DNA of 64,000 nucleotides, taken from the NCBI RefSeq assembly GCF_021440085.1, contig NZ_JAKCPW010000008.1:186001-250000 (forward strand), given 5' to 3'. This document shows positions 44,791 through 52,525 of this stretch, in pieces. Numbering within the stretch: the stretch's first letter is position 1; each line of letters begins with the position of its first letter. The stretch comes from Dyadobacter sp. CY261. GTDB taxonomy: Bacteria; Bacteroidota; Bacteroidia; Cytophagales; Spirosomataceae. The position numbers and the translations under genes are program-made. A model generated the notes under the pieces. That model did no database searches, had not been told where the DNA came from, and saw only the letters and a list, made by a program, of their open reading frames with translations.

Positions 44791-44822
44791 CAAAGGTACC
44801 CAACATTGTGATTAAAAGTCAA
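44791..44822 (-). promoter_or_regulatory. Promoter of the 122-residue secreted protein gene
   Basis: On the minus strand TTG (44822-44820), a 21-nt spacer and a perfect -7 element TACCTTTG (44798-44791) match the consensus. Transcription would start near 44786, giving a 5' leader of about 110 nt before the ATG at 44675. The leader contains no reading frame I would call. Confidence 0.55.
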
Positions 44823-44931
44823 CAAGCACCATTTAGAGTAGTGAAAGTTCTTTTTTCAATGATGCATTAATATTGGAATAATTATACGTTTCTACAAAAA
44901 ATACAGTAAGTCGTTTGAAATTTGCCAGTTC

Positions 44932-44973
44932 TATAAGAAAAGTACAAATACCTATATTTGTACTTTTCTTATA
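44932..44973. repeat. Perfect 19-bp inverted repeat with 4-nt loop
   Basis: TATAAGAAAAGTACAAATA at 44932-44950 is the exact reverse complement of 44955-44973, with CCTA between. The right half contains TATATTTG (44953-44960), a perfect plus-strand -7 element, so the palindrome could be an operator laid over a promoter. It lies 170 bp before the ECF sigma start codon. A frame of 32 codons (44991-45089) follows it but has no support of its own. A TTTTT run after the right arm also allows a terminator reading for transcripts arriving on the plus strand. Confidence 0.85.
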
Positions 44974-45142
44974 TTTTTAAATAGTATACAATGTTAATGG
45001 GCTTTACTGCCAAAACCTTCGGGAAGCTAAATGCCGTTGACTTCGTGTTCATTGAGGTATTTGCGGCAAAAAAATCCCATACGATTTAAAGTATTATGTC
45101 ATGCTCCACGTCTGCCATCCCAGTAACCGTTAAGAACCTCGC

Positions 45143-45691
45143 TTGTCGCAGAAAAAGCCAAATATCATCCAAACCGTCACCTCCTATGGCAAGCAGTTGC
45201 TGGGATTTATACGGCAGCGCGTTAATACGGACGAGGATGCGGAGGATATTTTGCAGGATGTATGGTATCAACTGAGCACGGTTCCGGAGATAGAGGCGAT
45301 AGAGCAGATGAGCAGTTGGCTCTACCGGGTGGCACGCAACCGGATCATCGACAAATACCGGAAACAGAAGCCCGATTCACTGGAAGATTACAGCTATGAA
45401 GATGAAGACGGCGAATTCCGTTTTAAGGATATCCTTCTCGCCGACGACAATACGCCGGAGACAGCCTATTTGAAAGACCTGTTCTGGGAACAACTGAATC
45501 TGGCATTGGACGAACTCCCGGAGAATCAGCGGCAGGTATTCATATGGAATGAGCTTGAAGACCAGACGTTCCAGGAGATCGCTGATCGTACCGGAGAAAA
45601 TATTAAAACATTGATTTCCCGCAAACGCTACGCCGTGCGCCATCTGCGCGAACGGCTGGAAAGCGTGTACCGGGAGTTTGTAAATTACTAA
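45143..45691 (+). CDS. ECF-type RNA polymerase sigma factor
   Basis: A 182-residue sigma-70 family factor with region 2 (VNTDEDAEDILQDVWYQLS, about 28-46) and region 4 (LPENQRQVFIWNELEDQTF, then a helix-turn-helix at QEIADRTGENIKTLISRKRY). It would direct RNA polymerase to a stress or envelope regulon. An in-frame stop lies 12 bp upstream and the first usable codon is TTG at 45143, so the start is non-ATG, which may keep expression low. No anti-sigma factor with a zinc or FecR-type domain follows. Instead two small basic proteins and an Hsp20 come next on the same strand, which suggests a protein-damage response. Confidence 0.88.
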   Translation: MSQKKPNIIQTVTSYGKQLLGFIRQRVNTDEDAEDILQDVWYQLSTVPEIEAIEQMSSWLYRVARNRIIDKYRKQKPDSLEDYSYEDEDGEFRFKDILLADDNTPETAYLKDLFWEQLNLALDELPENQRQVFIWNELEDQTFQEIADRTGENIKTLISRKRYAVRHLRERLESVYREFVNY

Positions 45692-45702
45692 ATTTGTTGA
45701 CC

Positions 45703-46083
45703 ATGATGAACCCGCAAAACAGAGGTAGAAGATTTCGGCTTGCGGTGCCGGTTTTTGTCCTGATCGCAGCATTCGGCCTTGGCGCGATTGTGCAATGGCT
45801 TTGGAACGCCATTCTTCCCGCAGCAGCCAATTTCAATCCTATTAGCTACTGGCAGGCGGTAGGATTGTTTGTTTTGTGTAAAATACTTTTTGGAAGTTTC
45901 AGAGGACGCGACCATCACCGGCATCCACCCAAATGGGGCAGGTTCAACAGGCGTTTCGGTAAGGAAGCACGTGAGGAAGCACTTGCCTGGAAAAGCAAAT
46001 GGATGAAAATGACAGATGAAGAACGCACTCGGTTTCGCCAGGAAATGCGAAACCGATGGAGAAAACCACCTGAGAACAGATAA
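45703..46083 (+). CDS. Basic single-pass membrane protein of unknown function
   Basis: A 126-residue protein if started at the ATG at 45703; a TTG nine bases upstream is possible. Hydrophobic segments span about 14-38 and 52-66, followed by a soluble basic part rich in H, R and W (FRGRDHHRHPPKWGRFNRRF). The C-terminus KWMKMTDEERTRFRQEM looks like a short coiled segment. It starts 11 bp after the sigma stop, so it is cotranscribed and could be its membrane partner. No anti-sigma motif is visible. I have seen this kind of gene next to ECF factors in Cytophagales but cannot name a family. Confidence 0.6.
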   Translation: MMNPQNRGRRFRLAVPVFVLIAAFGLGAIVQWLWNAILPAAANFNPISYWQAVGLFVLCKILFGSFRGRDHHRHPPKWGRFNRRFGKEAREEALAWKSKWMKMTDEERTRFRQEMRNRWRKPPENR

Positions 46084-46220
46084 TGAACGATCCAGCGACC
46101 CGGCCTCCCTGCCGGGTTTATTTTTTTCGGATATTTAAAGTATTTCTCCCCATTGTCCGTCTGCAAGAACATAGCCACAAAATGTGCGCATTATTCATCT
46201 GGACTAAATTAATCAAAACC

Positions 46221-46481
46221 ATGTTCATCGTCATTTCAAAAGTAATAGGGGCGGCGGTACTGGGCGGCTTGCTGCTGTTCGCTATTCCCTTCCTGATCTT
46301 TAAAGCATTATTTTTCTTTCTTTTTCTCGGACTGATTTTCAGACTAATCTCAGGAAGAAGACGCTATCGCAGGTGGAGGCAATATCACACCCATTTTTAT
46401 GATTATCCCAATCATCTATCCGGTGGCCGGGAGCGGGAATACCTGACTGATCCGTTCCGGTACAGCCCTCAAAAGATTTAA
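46221..46481 (+). CDS. Small membrane protein with basic tail
   Basis: An 86-residue protein from the ATG at 46221. Longer in-frame sequence upstream is poor and reads into the end of the previous gene. One long hydrophobic stretch (about 5-42, many F and L) is followed by an arginine-, tyrosine- and histidine-rich tail (SGRRRYRRWRQYHTHFYDYP). Codon use is normal. It lies between the previous small membrane gene and hsp20 and is probably in the same transcript. Function unknown; it may be a membrane sensor or a target of the sigma factor. Confidence 0.55.
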   Translation: MFIVISKVIGAAVLGGLLLFAIPFLIFKALFFFLFLGLIFRLISGRRRYRRWRQYHTHFYDYPNHLSGGREREYLTDPFRYSPQKI

Positions 46482-46511
46482 TCAACTATCAACTAAAAAC
46501 CATTTAATATC

Positions 46512-46916
46512 ATGTGTAATAACAGATTCGGACACCGTGGCTTCGGGATGCGCCACGACTTCCACGGACGCGATTTCGGCCCACATCGCGGGTATAAAGT
46601 GCCTGTCAACATTCTCAAAAATAGCGACAGCTACGAAATGCTGATATTTGCCCCCGATCGCAGCAAGGAAGATTTCAACATCAGGATAAAAGGTTTTGAG
46701 CTCAGTATTTCTTATGAGTTCAAAGACGAGCTGCGCGAGAAGCGCAACTGGATCCGCCAGGAGTTTGATAAAACGTCATTTGAAAGAACATTTATGATCG
46801 ATGACAGTGTTGATACCGAGAACATTCGGGCCGAATATAACAACGGCATTCTCCAACTTGTTTTACCGATTGTGCCCGGTGCGGAAAAACCTTCGCACGA
46901 CATCAGCGTCAACTAG
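46512..46916 (+). CDS. Hsp20 / alpha-crystallin-type small heat-shock protein
   Basis: A 134-residue small heat-shock protein, an ATP-independent holdase that keeps unfolding proteins soluble. The N-terminus is short and rich in G, F, H and R (MCNNRFGHRGFGMRHDFHGR), the alpha-crystallin domain covers about 33-128 (VPVNILKNSDSYEMLIFAPD, LSISYEFKDELREKR) and the family-typical end is YNNGILQLVLPIVPGAE. The I-x-I motif at the C-terminus is weak (DISVN). It closes the ECF sigma unit and is followed by a terminator. Confidence 0.92.
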   Translation: MCNNRFGHRGFGMRHDFHGRDFGPHRGYKVPVNILKNSDSYEMLIFAPDRSKEDFNIRIKGFELSISYEFKDELREKRNWIRQEFDKTSFERTFMIDDSVDTENIRAEYNNGILQLVLPIVPGAEKPSHDISVN

Positions 46917-46937
46917 AAACCAGTTACATGCAATAAG

Positions 46938-46966
46938 AAAGCCCCTGCACATATGCCGGGGCTTTT
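46938..46966. terminator. Bidirectional terminator between hsp20 and the second SusD gene
   Basis: AAAGCCCC (46938-46945) and GGGGCTTT (46958-46965) pair perfectly, with an inner GCA/TGC match and a final T run on the plus strand. On the minus strand the A arm gives a T run as well. It lies between convergent genes (stops at 46916 and 47006). Confidence 0.88.
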
Positions 46967-47005
46967 CTGATTACAAACGCTTAACAAATACTGGTTTTAA
47001 CCAAA

Positions 47006-48784
47006 TTATTTATAGGCAGGGTCTTGGACAAGAGTAGCCGCACCTGCTTTGTAGGATCGGTCGATCGCTTCCTGCGGAATCGGGAAAAATTCATTTTTGC
47101 CCTTGGTAAAGACCGCTCCTTTCTTATAAACTCTTTTATTAGCTTCCACTGTGACGTACGCATTCAGCACCTCGGCGGCAATGCCCCAGCGTTGGAGGTC
47201 GAAGAAACGGTGACCCTCCATTGCAAATTCCAGACGGCTCTCAAAACGTACCGCTTTACGTGCCGTGGTGGCATCTGTCCAGGGCTGGTCATACGTTTTG
47301 ATCACATAATTCGCCGCCGGCTCATTCAAAACGGTGTAATCATCCCTCGATTTCGGACCTTGAACTGCCTTTTTCACAAAACCGGCAGGATTCGCAGCAC
47401 GGGTACGGATCTGATTAACCAACTTTCTCGCATTTTCAAGATTACCCAATTCCACATCGCATTCGGCCAACCAAAGCAATATCATTCCATAGCGCATAAT
47501 GCGGTAATTGTTGCTCGAAAGGTTACCCCAGCCATTGATACCAAAGCCAGCCTTTTCGGAAATGTGTTTTTTAGGAGAATAGGGTCCCGCATAAGTTTGG
47601 TCACGGATAAAGTCGCTTCCGTGGATCTTAAAGTCCTTGAATAAAATTCCGCGCCGGCCTACTGTCTGATCGAGACGTGGGTCGAGCGTACCGGTATAAG
47701 GTTCAAATGGATCGGTGTACTTCAAACCCTGATCGTTTTTCACATCGCTGTCATTGAACGTATCTAAAAGCGGCAGACCGTTTGCGCTGGTTTTAAATGC
47801 ATTCACGAGGTTTTGCGATGGCTGGTAAAATCCGCAGCAACCCCATGGATCAATGTAAGGGTGTGCCAAACCAACTCCCGCATCGGCAGCATCGCCGGAG
47901 GCGCTGGAAACTGCATATTGGATCTCGAAGATTGATTCGGCGTTGTTACGAGTTCCGATCAGGAAATTGTCCTCGAATTTGGGCGCCAGTGTAAATTTGC
48001 CGGAAGCGATGATCTGTTCGAGAATAGGCTTGGCTTTTTGCAGGACAGCCACATTGGCAGCGCCAGTAGAGACATTCCAGCCCTGATACATATATGCTTT
48101 GGCCAGGAAAGCCAGCGCAGCCCATTTTGTCGGACGGCCCACCTGCGATTGCGCCTCGGGAAGGCTTTCCGAGGCTGCCTTGAAATCGGCTTCGATCATC
48201 GGCCATACATCTTTGTCGTTCGGAATTTTGGTACTTTCCAGGTCGTCCAGCTTGTAAATCGTTTCGTCGATGTACGGGATCGTTTTCCACATTTTCTTGG
48301 CTTCAAAATGGAACAACCCGCGGAGGAACCTCGCTTCGGCGATAATTTGCTTCCTACGGGCGTCGTTCACTTCCGGCACTTCTGCCAGGGTATTGATCAC
48401 ATCGTTGGTACGGGCTACCCCCTTGAACAAACCACGCCATTTGTTTCGGATGTGGTTATTGGTGGGTTGAAAGTCATATTTTTCGATAAACGACTGTTCT
48501 GGCTGGTCACCGGCATCGGTCCCTTTGTAGGAGTCATCGGAGGCAAGCCCACCGAAAACCCAGCTTTGAATGTCATTATTCCAGGAGTCCTGACCGTCGA
48601 GACCTTGCCCGTCGATCATGGCGTAGGCCCCTATGAGCAGGCCTTCCACTCCCGAAGGCGTTTTGAGGGCCGTCGGGCTGTATTGGCCCTGTGGATCGCG
48701 ACTTAGAAATTCGTCCTTACAAGCAGAGACTATCCCGATCGCCAGCCCCACCGAAAGCATATATTTAAAGATTCTCGTATTCAT
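47006..48784 (-). CDS. SusD/RagB-type substrate-binding lipoprotein (second island)
   Basis: A 592-residue surface lipoprotein. The ATG at 48784 (MNTRIFKYML) is preferred over one eight codons upstream because it leads into the lipobox IVSAC (Cys22). Family features are DEFLSRDPQGQYSP at the mature N-terminus, helical repeats with NKWRGLFKGVARTNDVINTL and EARFLRGLFHFEAKKMW, and the C-terminal FESRLEFAMEGHRFFDLQRW block, which is the hallmark of the main SusD/RagB family. It differs from the SusD-like-2 type proteins in the first and third islands. It starts 39 bp after its SusC partner. Confidence 0.94.
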   Translation of the reverse strand: MNTRIFKYMLSVGLAIGIVSACKDEFLSRDPQGQYSPTALKTPSGVEGLLIGAYAMIDGQGLDGQDSWNNDIQSWVFGGLASDDSYKGTDAGDQPEQSFIEKYDFQPTNNHIRNKWRGLFKGVARTNDVINTLAEVPEVNDARRKQIIAEARFLRGLFHFEAKKMWKTIPYIDETIYKLDDLESTKIPNDKDVWPMIEADFKAASESLPEAQSQVGRPTKWAALAFLAKAYMYQGWNVSTGAANVAVLQKAKPILEQIIASGKFTLAPKFEDNFLIGTRNNAESIFEIQYAVSSASGDAADAGVGLAHPYIDPWGCCGFYQPSQNLVNAFKTSANGLPLLDTFNDSDVKNDQGLKYTDPFEPYTGTLDPRLDQTVGRRGILFKDFKIHGSDFIRDQTYAGPYSPKKHISEKAGFGINGWGNLSSNNYRIMRYGMILLWLAECDVELGNLENARKLVNQIRTRAANPAGFVKKAVQGPKSRDDYTVLNEPAANYVIKTYDQPWTDATTARKAVRFESRLEFAMEGHRFFDLQRWGIAAEVLNAYVTVEANKRVYKKGAVFTKGKNEFFPIPQEAIDRSYKAGAATLVQDPAYK

Positions 48785-48823
48785 ATATTTTGAATAAGTT
48801 AAGATCAATAGGAAAAACCGGTG

Positions 48824-51800
48824 TCAGAATGATACGTTAAGGCCTACCAGGAAGGTCCGCGATACCGGCATGTAACCGCCATCGAAGCCCAGCGTGCGGT
48901 CCTCACCTGTCTGGATTTCGGGGTTCAGACCACTGTAATTGCTAACTGTAAACAAGTTTTGCCCCTGCACGTAGATCTGCGCATTGCTAAAACCAATCTT
49001 CGCTGCAACCGTTTTAGGTAGAGAGTATGTGAGCTGGACGTTTTTCAGACGGAAATAGGTGCCTTTTTCAACAAAATAGCTGGATGGGCGGCTGCTGATC
49101 TGGTCGTCTGCATCCATGATGGGCACAGTACCTTCCTTGTGGTCGGGCTGCCATGCATCGTACAACGCACGTTTGGCACGGTTACCCTGGAATGTGTTGA
49201 AATCTGTAAAATAGCGCAGATAGCTAAATATCTCATTCCCCACCACACCATTACCAAAAATGGTGAGATCAAAGGCTTTATAGCCGATATTTACATTCAC
49301 ACCATATACAAAATCGGGGTGCGGGTTACCAATAACCGTACGGTCGTCGTCGGTAATTTTTTTATCTCCATTGATATCAGCAATTTTGAACTTACCCGCC
49401 TTATTATAGGAGCCGTAAGGTGCCCATGCTTTGGCTTCTTCATCCGACTGGAAGATACCCAACACTTTGTAGCCATAATAGGAGGAGATCGGCAGGCCCG
49501 CCTGTGTAAGCGTCACCGAGGGCACACGCGATCCCGCACCGAAGTATTTGGTATTATCACTTTCGTCGAGTTTATCCACGGTATTGCGGTACATCGAGTA
49601 GTTCACGGAAGCACCGTAGCGTAGTTCGCCTTTCATGGCTGTGTTGCGATATGACAACCCAAGGTCGATACCCTTATTGGTCATTTGGCCAACATTAAAA
49701 GAAGGCGCATTGGCATCACCCGCCGTGTAAGTGATCGGGGTCGAGAACAGCATATCGGTTGTCTTCCGGTTCCAGAAGTCCAGTTCAAGCGTCAACGCGT
49801 CGTTCAGGAAAGTTGCATCCAGACCCAGGTTATTGGACGTGGTGGTTTCCCATTTCGCATTAGGGTTCCCAAAAGAGGCCGCATCGTAACCAATGGTAGG
49901 TTGGCTGCTTGACCCATCGATCGGGTAACCTGCATTGAAGATGTTGGCACGATAGGTTGTGTAAGCGTTGTAGTCCCCGATTTTTTGATTACCGGTTTTA
50001 CCCCATCCATAACGCAGCTTCATATCATTAATAAAGCCGGCGGATTTCATGAAATTTTCATCCGACAACCGCCATCCTAAGCTAAATGCTGGAAATACCG
50101 CATTTCTGGAAGCCTGCTGGAAACGCGAAGAGGCGTCATTACGCAAAATGAACTGGACCAGATACTTGTCAGCATATGCGTAGTTAACCTTTCCAAATTG
50201 GGAATAGAGGCTGTAATCACGGTTCACGCCGCCAAAGTTGGTCGCCTTCGTCGCGTCACCCAGGTTCAGATAATTGATAATGGCAGGAATTTCAAAAGCG
50301 TAACCAGAACGGCTGGCCCCAAATTCCTCAGCAAACTCCCGGATCGCTTCCACACCGACGTATGCGTCTACCTTGTGGTTTGTACCAAAATTCCGCGAGT
50401 AGCTCAAAGTATTCGTCCAAACCCACTGGTATGAATAATAATCTGTTGAAGTGGAACCATTGTTGAAGCTTCCTTCGACGTATTCGGGGTTAGCACGACC
50501 AATGTAACGGCCTCTTTGGCTCACGCCGTCGATACCAAGACTTGTTTTAACGGTCAGGTTGGGGATAATATCAAACTCTCCGTAGACATTACCAAAAGCC
50601 CGCAAACGGTAAGTACGGTTGTCCTGCTCGCGGAAGAGCGTAGCATATGGATTGGAGTTGTTTCCGAGGTTAGCGCCGCGAGAACCTGCGAAATTGCCTT
50701 TGATATCATAAATAGGTAGCAAAGGATGGTGTTTGTAACTACCCGACACCGCATTTTGTTCCTGGTTGTTCCCAAAGCCTCCCTTCCGGTTATCAAACGA
50801 AACCGCAAGGTTTTCTCCTACCCGGAAACGCTTGTTGGCGGTCGAGAACTCTGTATTGGCCCGAATGGTGTAGCGGTCGTAACCAATGAATTTCACGACC
50901 CCGTCCTGACTAAAATAACCAACCGACAATGCATAGCGGCTGTTTTCCGTACCACCGCTGGCAGATAACTGATAATTTTGAATGGGTGCTGTTGATGTGA
51001 GTTCTCTCCACCAGTTGGTGTCCGCGGCCTTGGTTATCGCATAAATGTTACCTGGCACGAGGGAATATTTTGCGGGGTCAACGTCCGGAGTTCCTTCTTT
51101 GCCTTTGCTCGGGAACACATAGTCCGGCAAGGTAACTTCCCCGTTGGGACCAAAAGTGTATTGTCCGTGCGAAGGCGTTTTTCCTGCATACTTATCAGCC
51201 AGGTACAGGTATCGGCCCAATTCTTCGGAGTTCAGCGCTTCCACTTCCTTGTACGCCTTTTGCGTTCCATAATAGGCATTGAACGAAATCACCGGCTTGC
51301 CGATCTTACCGCGCTTAGTAGTAATAATGACCACACCGTTGGCCGCACGTGAACCATAAATTGAGGCGGAAGACGCATCTTTCAAAATTTGTATCGTCTC
51401 GATGTCGTTCGGGTTCAGGTTGCCCTGGTTTTCAGTCGGCACGCCGTCAATAATGAACAGCGGGTCGTTGTTACCGATTGTACCGAACCCCCGTATACGC
51501 ACTGTGGCGTTACCACCGGGTGTTGCGTCATTCACAATGTTCAGACCTGATGCCCGACCCTGCAATTGCTGTGCAAATGTAGTGGCAGGAACAGATTGCA
51601 GGTCCTTCGCATTCACAGTTGTTACCGAACCGGTAATGTCACGCCGCGACTGGGATCCGTATCCCGTCACGATCACCTCTTCCAATGCGCTGACATCGCT
51701 CGTCATCGTTACGTCAATAATCGTCCTGTTACCGATTGCCACATCTTTGGCGGTGTAACCAATGAACGAAAAGACAAGGATTTGAGCGCTCGAAGGCACT

Positions 51801-52012
51801 TTAATGGAATATTGACCATCAGCATCCGTCGTAACCCCAATCGTGGTGGAGCCTTTTAATGTGACTGACGCGCCTGGCAAACTCGACCCCGATTGTTCAT
51901 CCATCACCTTTCCGGTAATGGTTATGTCCTGGCCGAAGCTAACGTAAGAGGTGAGAAAAAGAAGCACGCAACACAACAGCCTGCTTCCCAGGTGAAGGTA
52001 ATTTTTTTTCAT
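48824..52012 (-). CDS. SusC/RagA TonB-dependent outer-membrane transporter (second island)
   Basis: A 1062-residue TonB-dependent transporter. The signal peptide ends near SYVSFGQ. A CarboxypepD_reg domain (about 32-110; ITGKVMDEQSGSSLPGASVT), a plug (about 120-230; ATVRIRGFGTIGNNDPLFII, then LKDASSASIYGSRAANGVVI, the family signature) and a barrel ending in TFLVGLNVSF follow in order. No STN domain is present. The leader holds ACCTGACTAA five bases before the ATG and a -7-type element further up. Upstream lies 513 bp without genes and then the third FG-GAP gene. Confidence 0.95.
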   Translation of the reverse strand: MKKNYLHLGSRLLCCVLLFLTSYVSFGQDITITGKVMDEQSGSSLPGASVTLKGSTTIGVTTDADGQYSIKVPSSAQILVFSFIGYTAKDVAIGNRTIIDVTMTSDVSALEEVIVTGYGSQSRRDITGSVTTVNAKDLQSVPATTFAQQLQGRASGLNIVNDATPGGNATVRIRGFGTIGNNDPLFIIDGVPTENQGNLNPNDIETIQILKDASSASIYGSRAANGVVIITTKRGKIGKPVISFNAYYGTQKAYKEVEALNSEELGRYLYLADKYAGKTPSHGQYTFGPNGEVTLPDYVFPSKGKEGTPDVDPAKYSLVPGNIYAITKAADTNWWRELTSTAPIQNYQLSASGGTENSRYALSVGYFSQDGVVKFIGYDRYTIRANTEFSTANKRFRVGENLAVSFDNRKGGFGNNQEQNAVSGSYKHHPLLPIYDIKGNFAGSRGANLGNNSNPYATLFREQDNRTYRLRAFGNVYGEFDIIPNLTVKTSLGIDGVSQRGRYIGRANPEYVEGSFNNGSTSTDYYSYQWVWTNTLSYSRNFGTNHKVDAYVGVEAIREFAEEFGASRSGYAFEIPAIINYLNLGDATKATNFGGVNRDYSLYSQFGKVNYAYADKYLVQFILRNDASSRFQQASRNAVFPAFSLGWRLSDENFMKSAGFINDMKLRYGWGKTGNQKIGDYNAYTTYRANIFNAGYPIDGSSSQPTIGYDAASFGNPNAKWETTTSNNLGLDATFLNDALTLELDFWNRKTTDMLFSTPITYTAGDANAPSFNVGQMTNKGIDLGLSYRNTAMKGELRYGASVNYSMYRNTVDKLDESDNTKYFGAGSRVPSVTLTQAGLPISSYYGYKVLGIFQSDEEAKAWAPYGSYNKAGKFKIADINGDKKITDDDRTVIGNPHPDFVYGVNVNIGYKAFDLTIFGNGVVGNEIFSYLRYFTDFNTFQGNRAKRALYDAWQPDHKEGTVPIMDADDQISSRPSSYFVEKGTYFRLKNVQLTYSLPKTVAAKIGFSNAQIYVQGQNLFTVSNYSGLNPEIQTGEDRTLGFDGGYMPVSRTFLVGLNVSF

Positions 52013-52017
52013 CGTAT

Positions 52018-52027
52018 TTAGTCAGGT
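52018..52027 (-). promoter_or_regulatory. ACCTGACTAA leader element before the second SusC
   Basis: The minus-strand 10-mer ACCTGACTAA ends five bases before the ATG at 52012. The same 10-mer lies at 56077-56086 and 62847-62856, each time directly before a start codon. It lies within the predicted 5' leader, downstream of the -7 element. Confidence 0.5.
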
Positions 52028-52045
52028 TAATATAGTTATGCAATC

Positions 52046-52053
52046 CAAAAATA
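52046..52053 (-). promoter_or_regulatory. -7 promoter element of the second SusC
   Basis: TATTTTTG on the minus strand is a perfect TAnnTTTG match and would give a leader of about 28 nt. A TTG at the right -33 distance is missing; the place is occupied by GATT. Confidence 0.4.
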
Positions 52054-52525
52054 TCGATTTGAAATCATTAAATAATCTAATATTCGTAAAATATATTCAA
52101 ATAAATATTTAATTGTATTATTTCAATTCCACTATGAACAATAAATTGATCTTTTCTAAGAAATTAGGCACTTTGTGTATGCAATTTTAATCTCATTTTA
52201 ATGTCAAAATACAGTTAAAATCCGTTTAAATTATATAAGTGTCAACCGAACAAATAACACAAAATCAATGATTTATAATAAATAACCGGTTACAAAAAGT
52301 CTCTAAAATAGTTGTACTAAAAAGATAAAATAGCTAGATGCCACGGTTTGGAACATTAAGACAGATTATTAGATATAATCATATAATAAACTTTAATATT
52401 GATATTTATAAAACAGGCCAATAGAGCCGAAAATTAAAATATTACTATTTTATAAATAACTTGACATGCCGATCCAGAGGGCAAATACACCCCATGAAAC
52501 CGTCTTACCGATTTATATAAAAAAG

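Larger units (their letters stand above)
52013..52525. other. Long AT-rich intergenic region upstream of the second SusC
   Basis: About 510 bp with no gene, one of the most AT-rich stretches in the window and full of A and T runs. It carries the SusC leader element and a -7 box at its low-coordinate end. No terminator hairpin was found after the FG-GAP gene that stops at 52526, so its transcript may run into the region. It is an evident place for regulator binding. Confidence 0.45.

Noticed and set aside
44991..45089. 32-codon frame following the perfect inverted repeat
   Set aside because: Too short, with no similarity and no conserved context; the -7 box in the repeat alone does not support it.
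46083..46220. N-terminal extension of the 86-residue membrane protein
   Set aside because: The upstream in-frame sequence begins over the stop codon of the preceding gene and has no sequence pattern; the ATG at 46221 gives a clean membrane segment.
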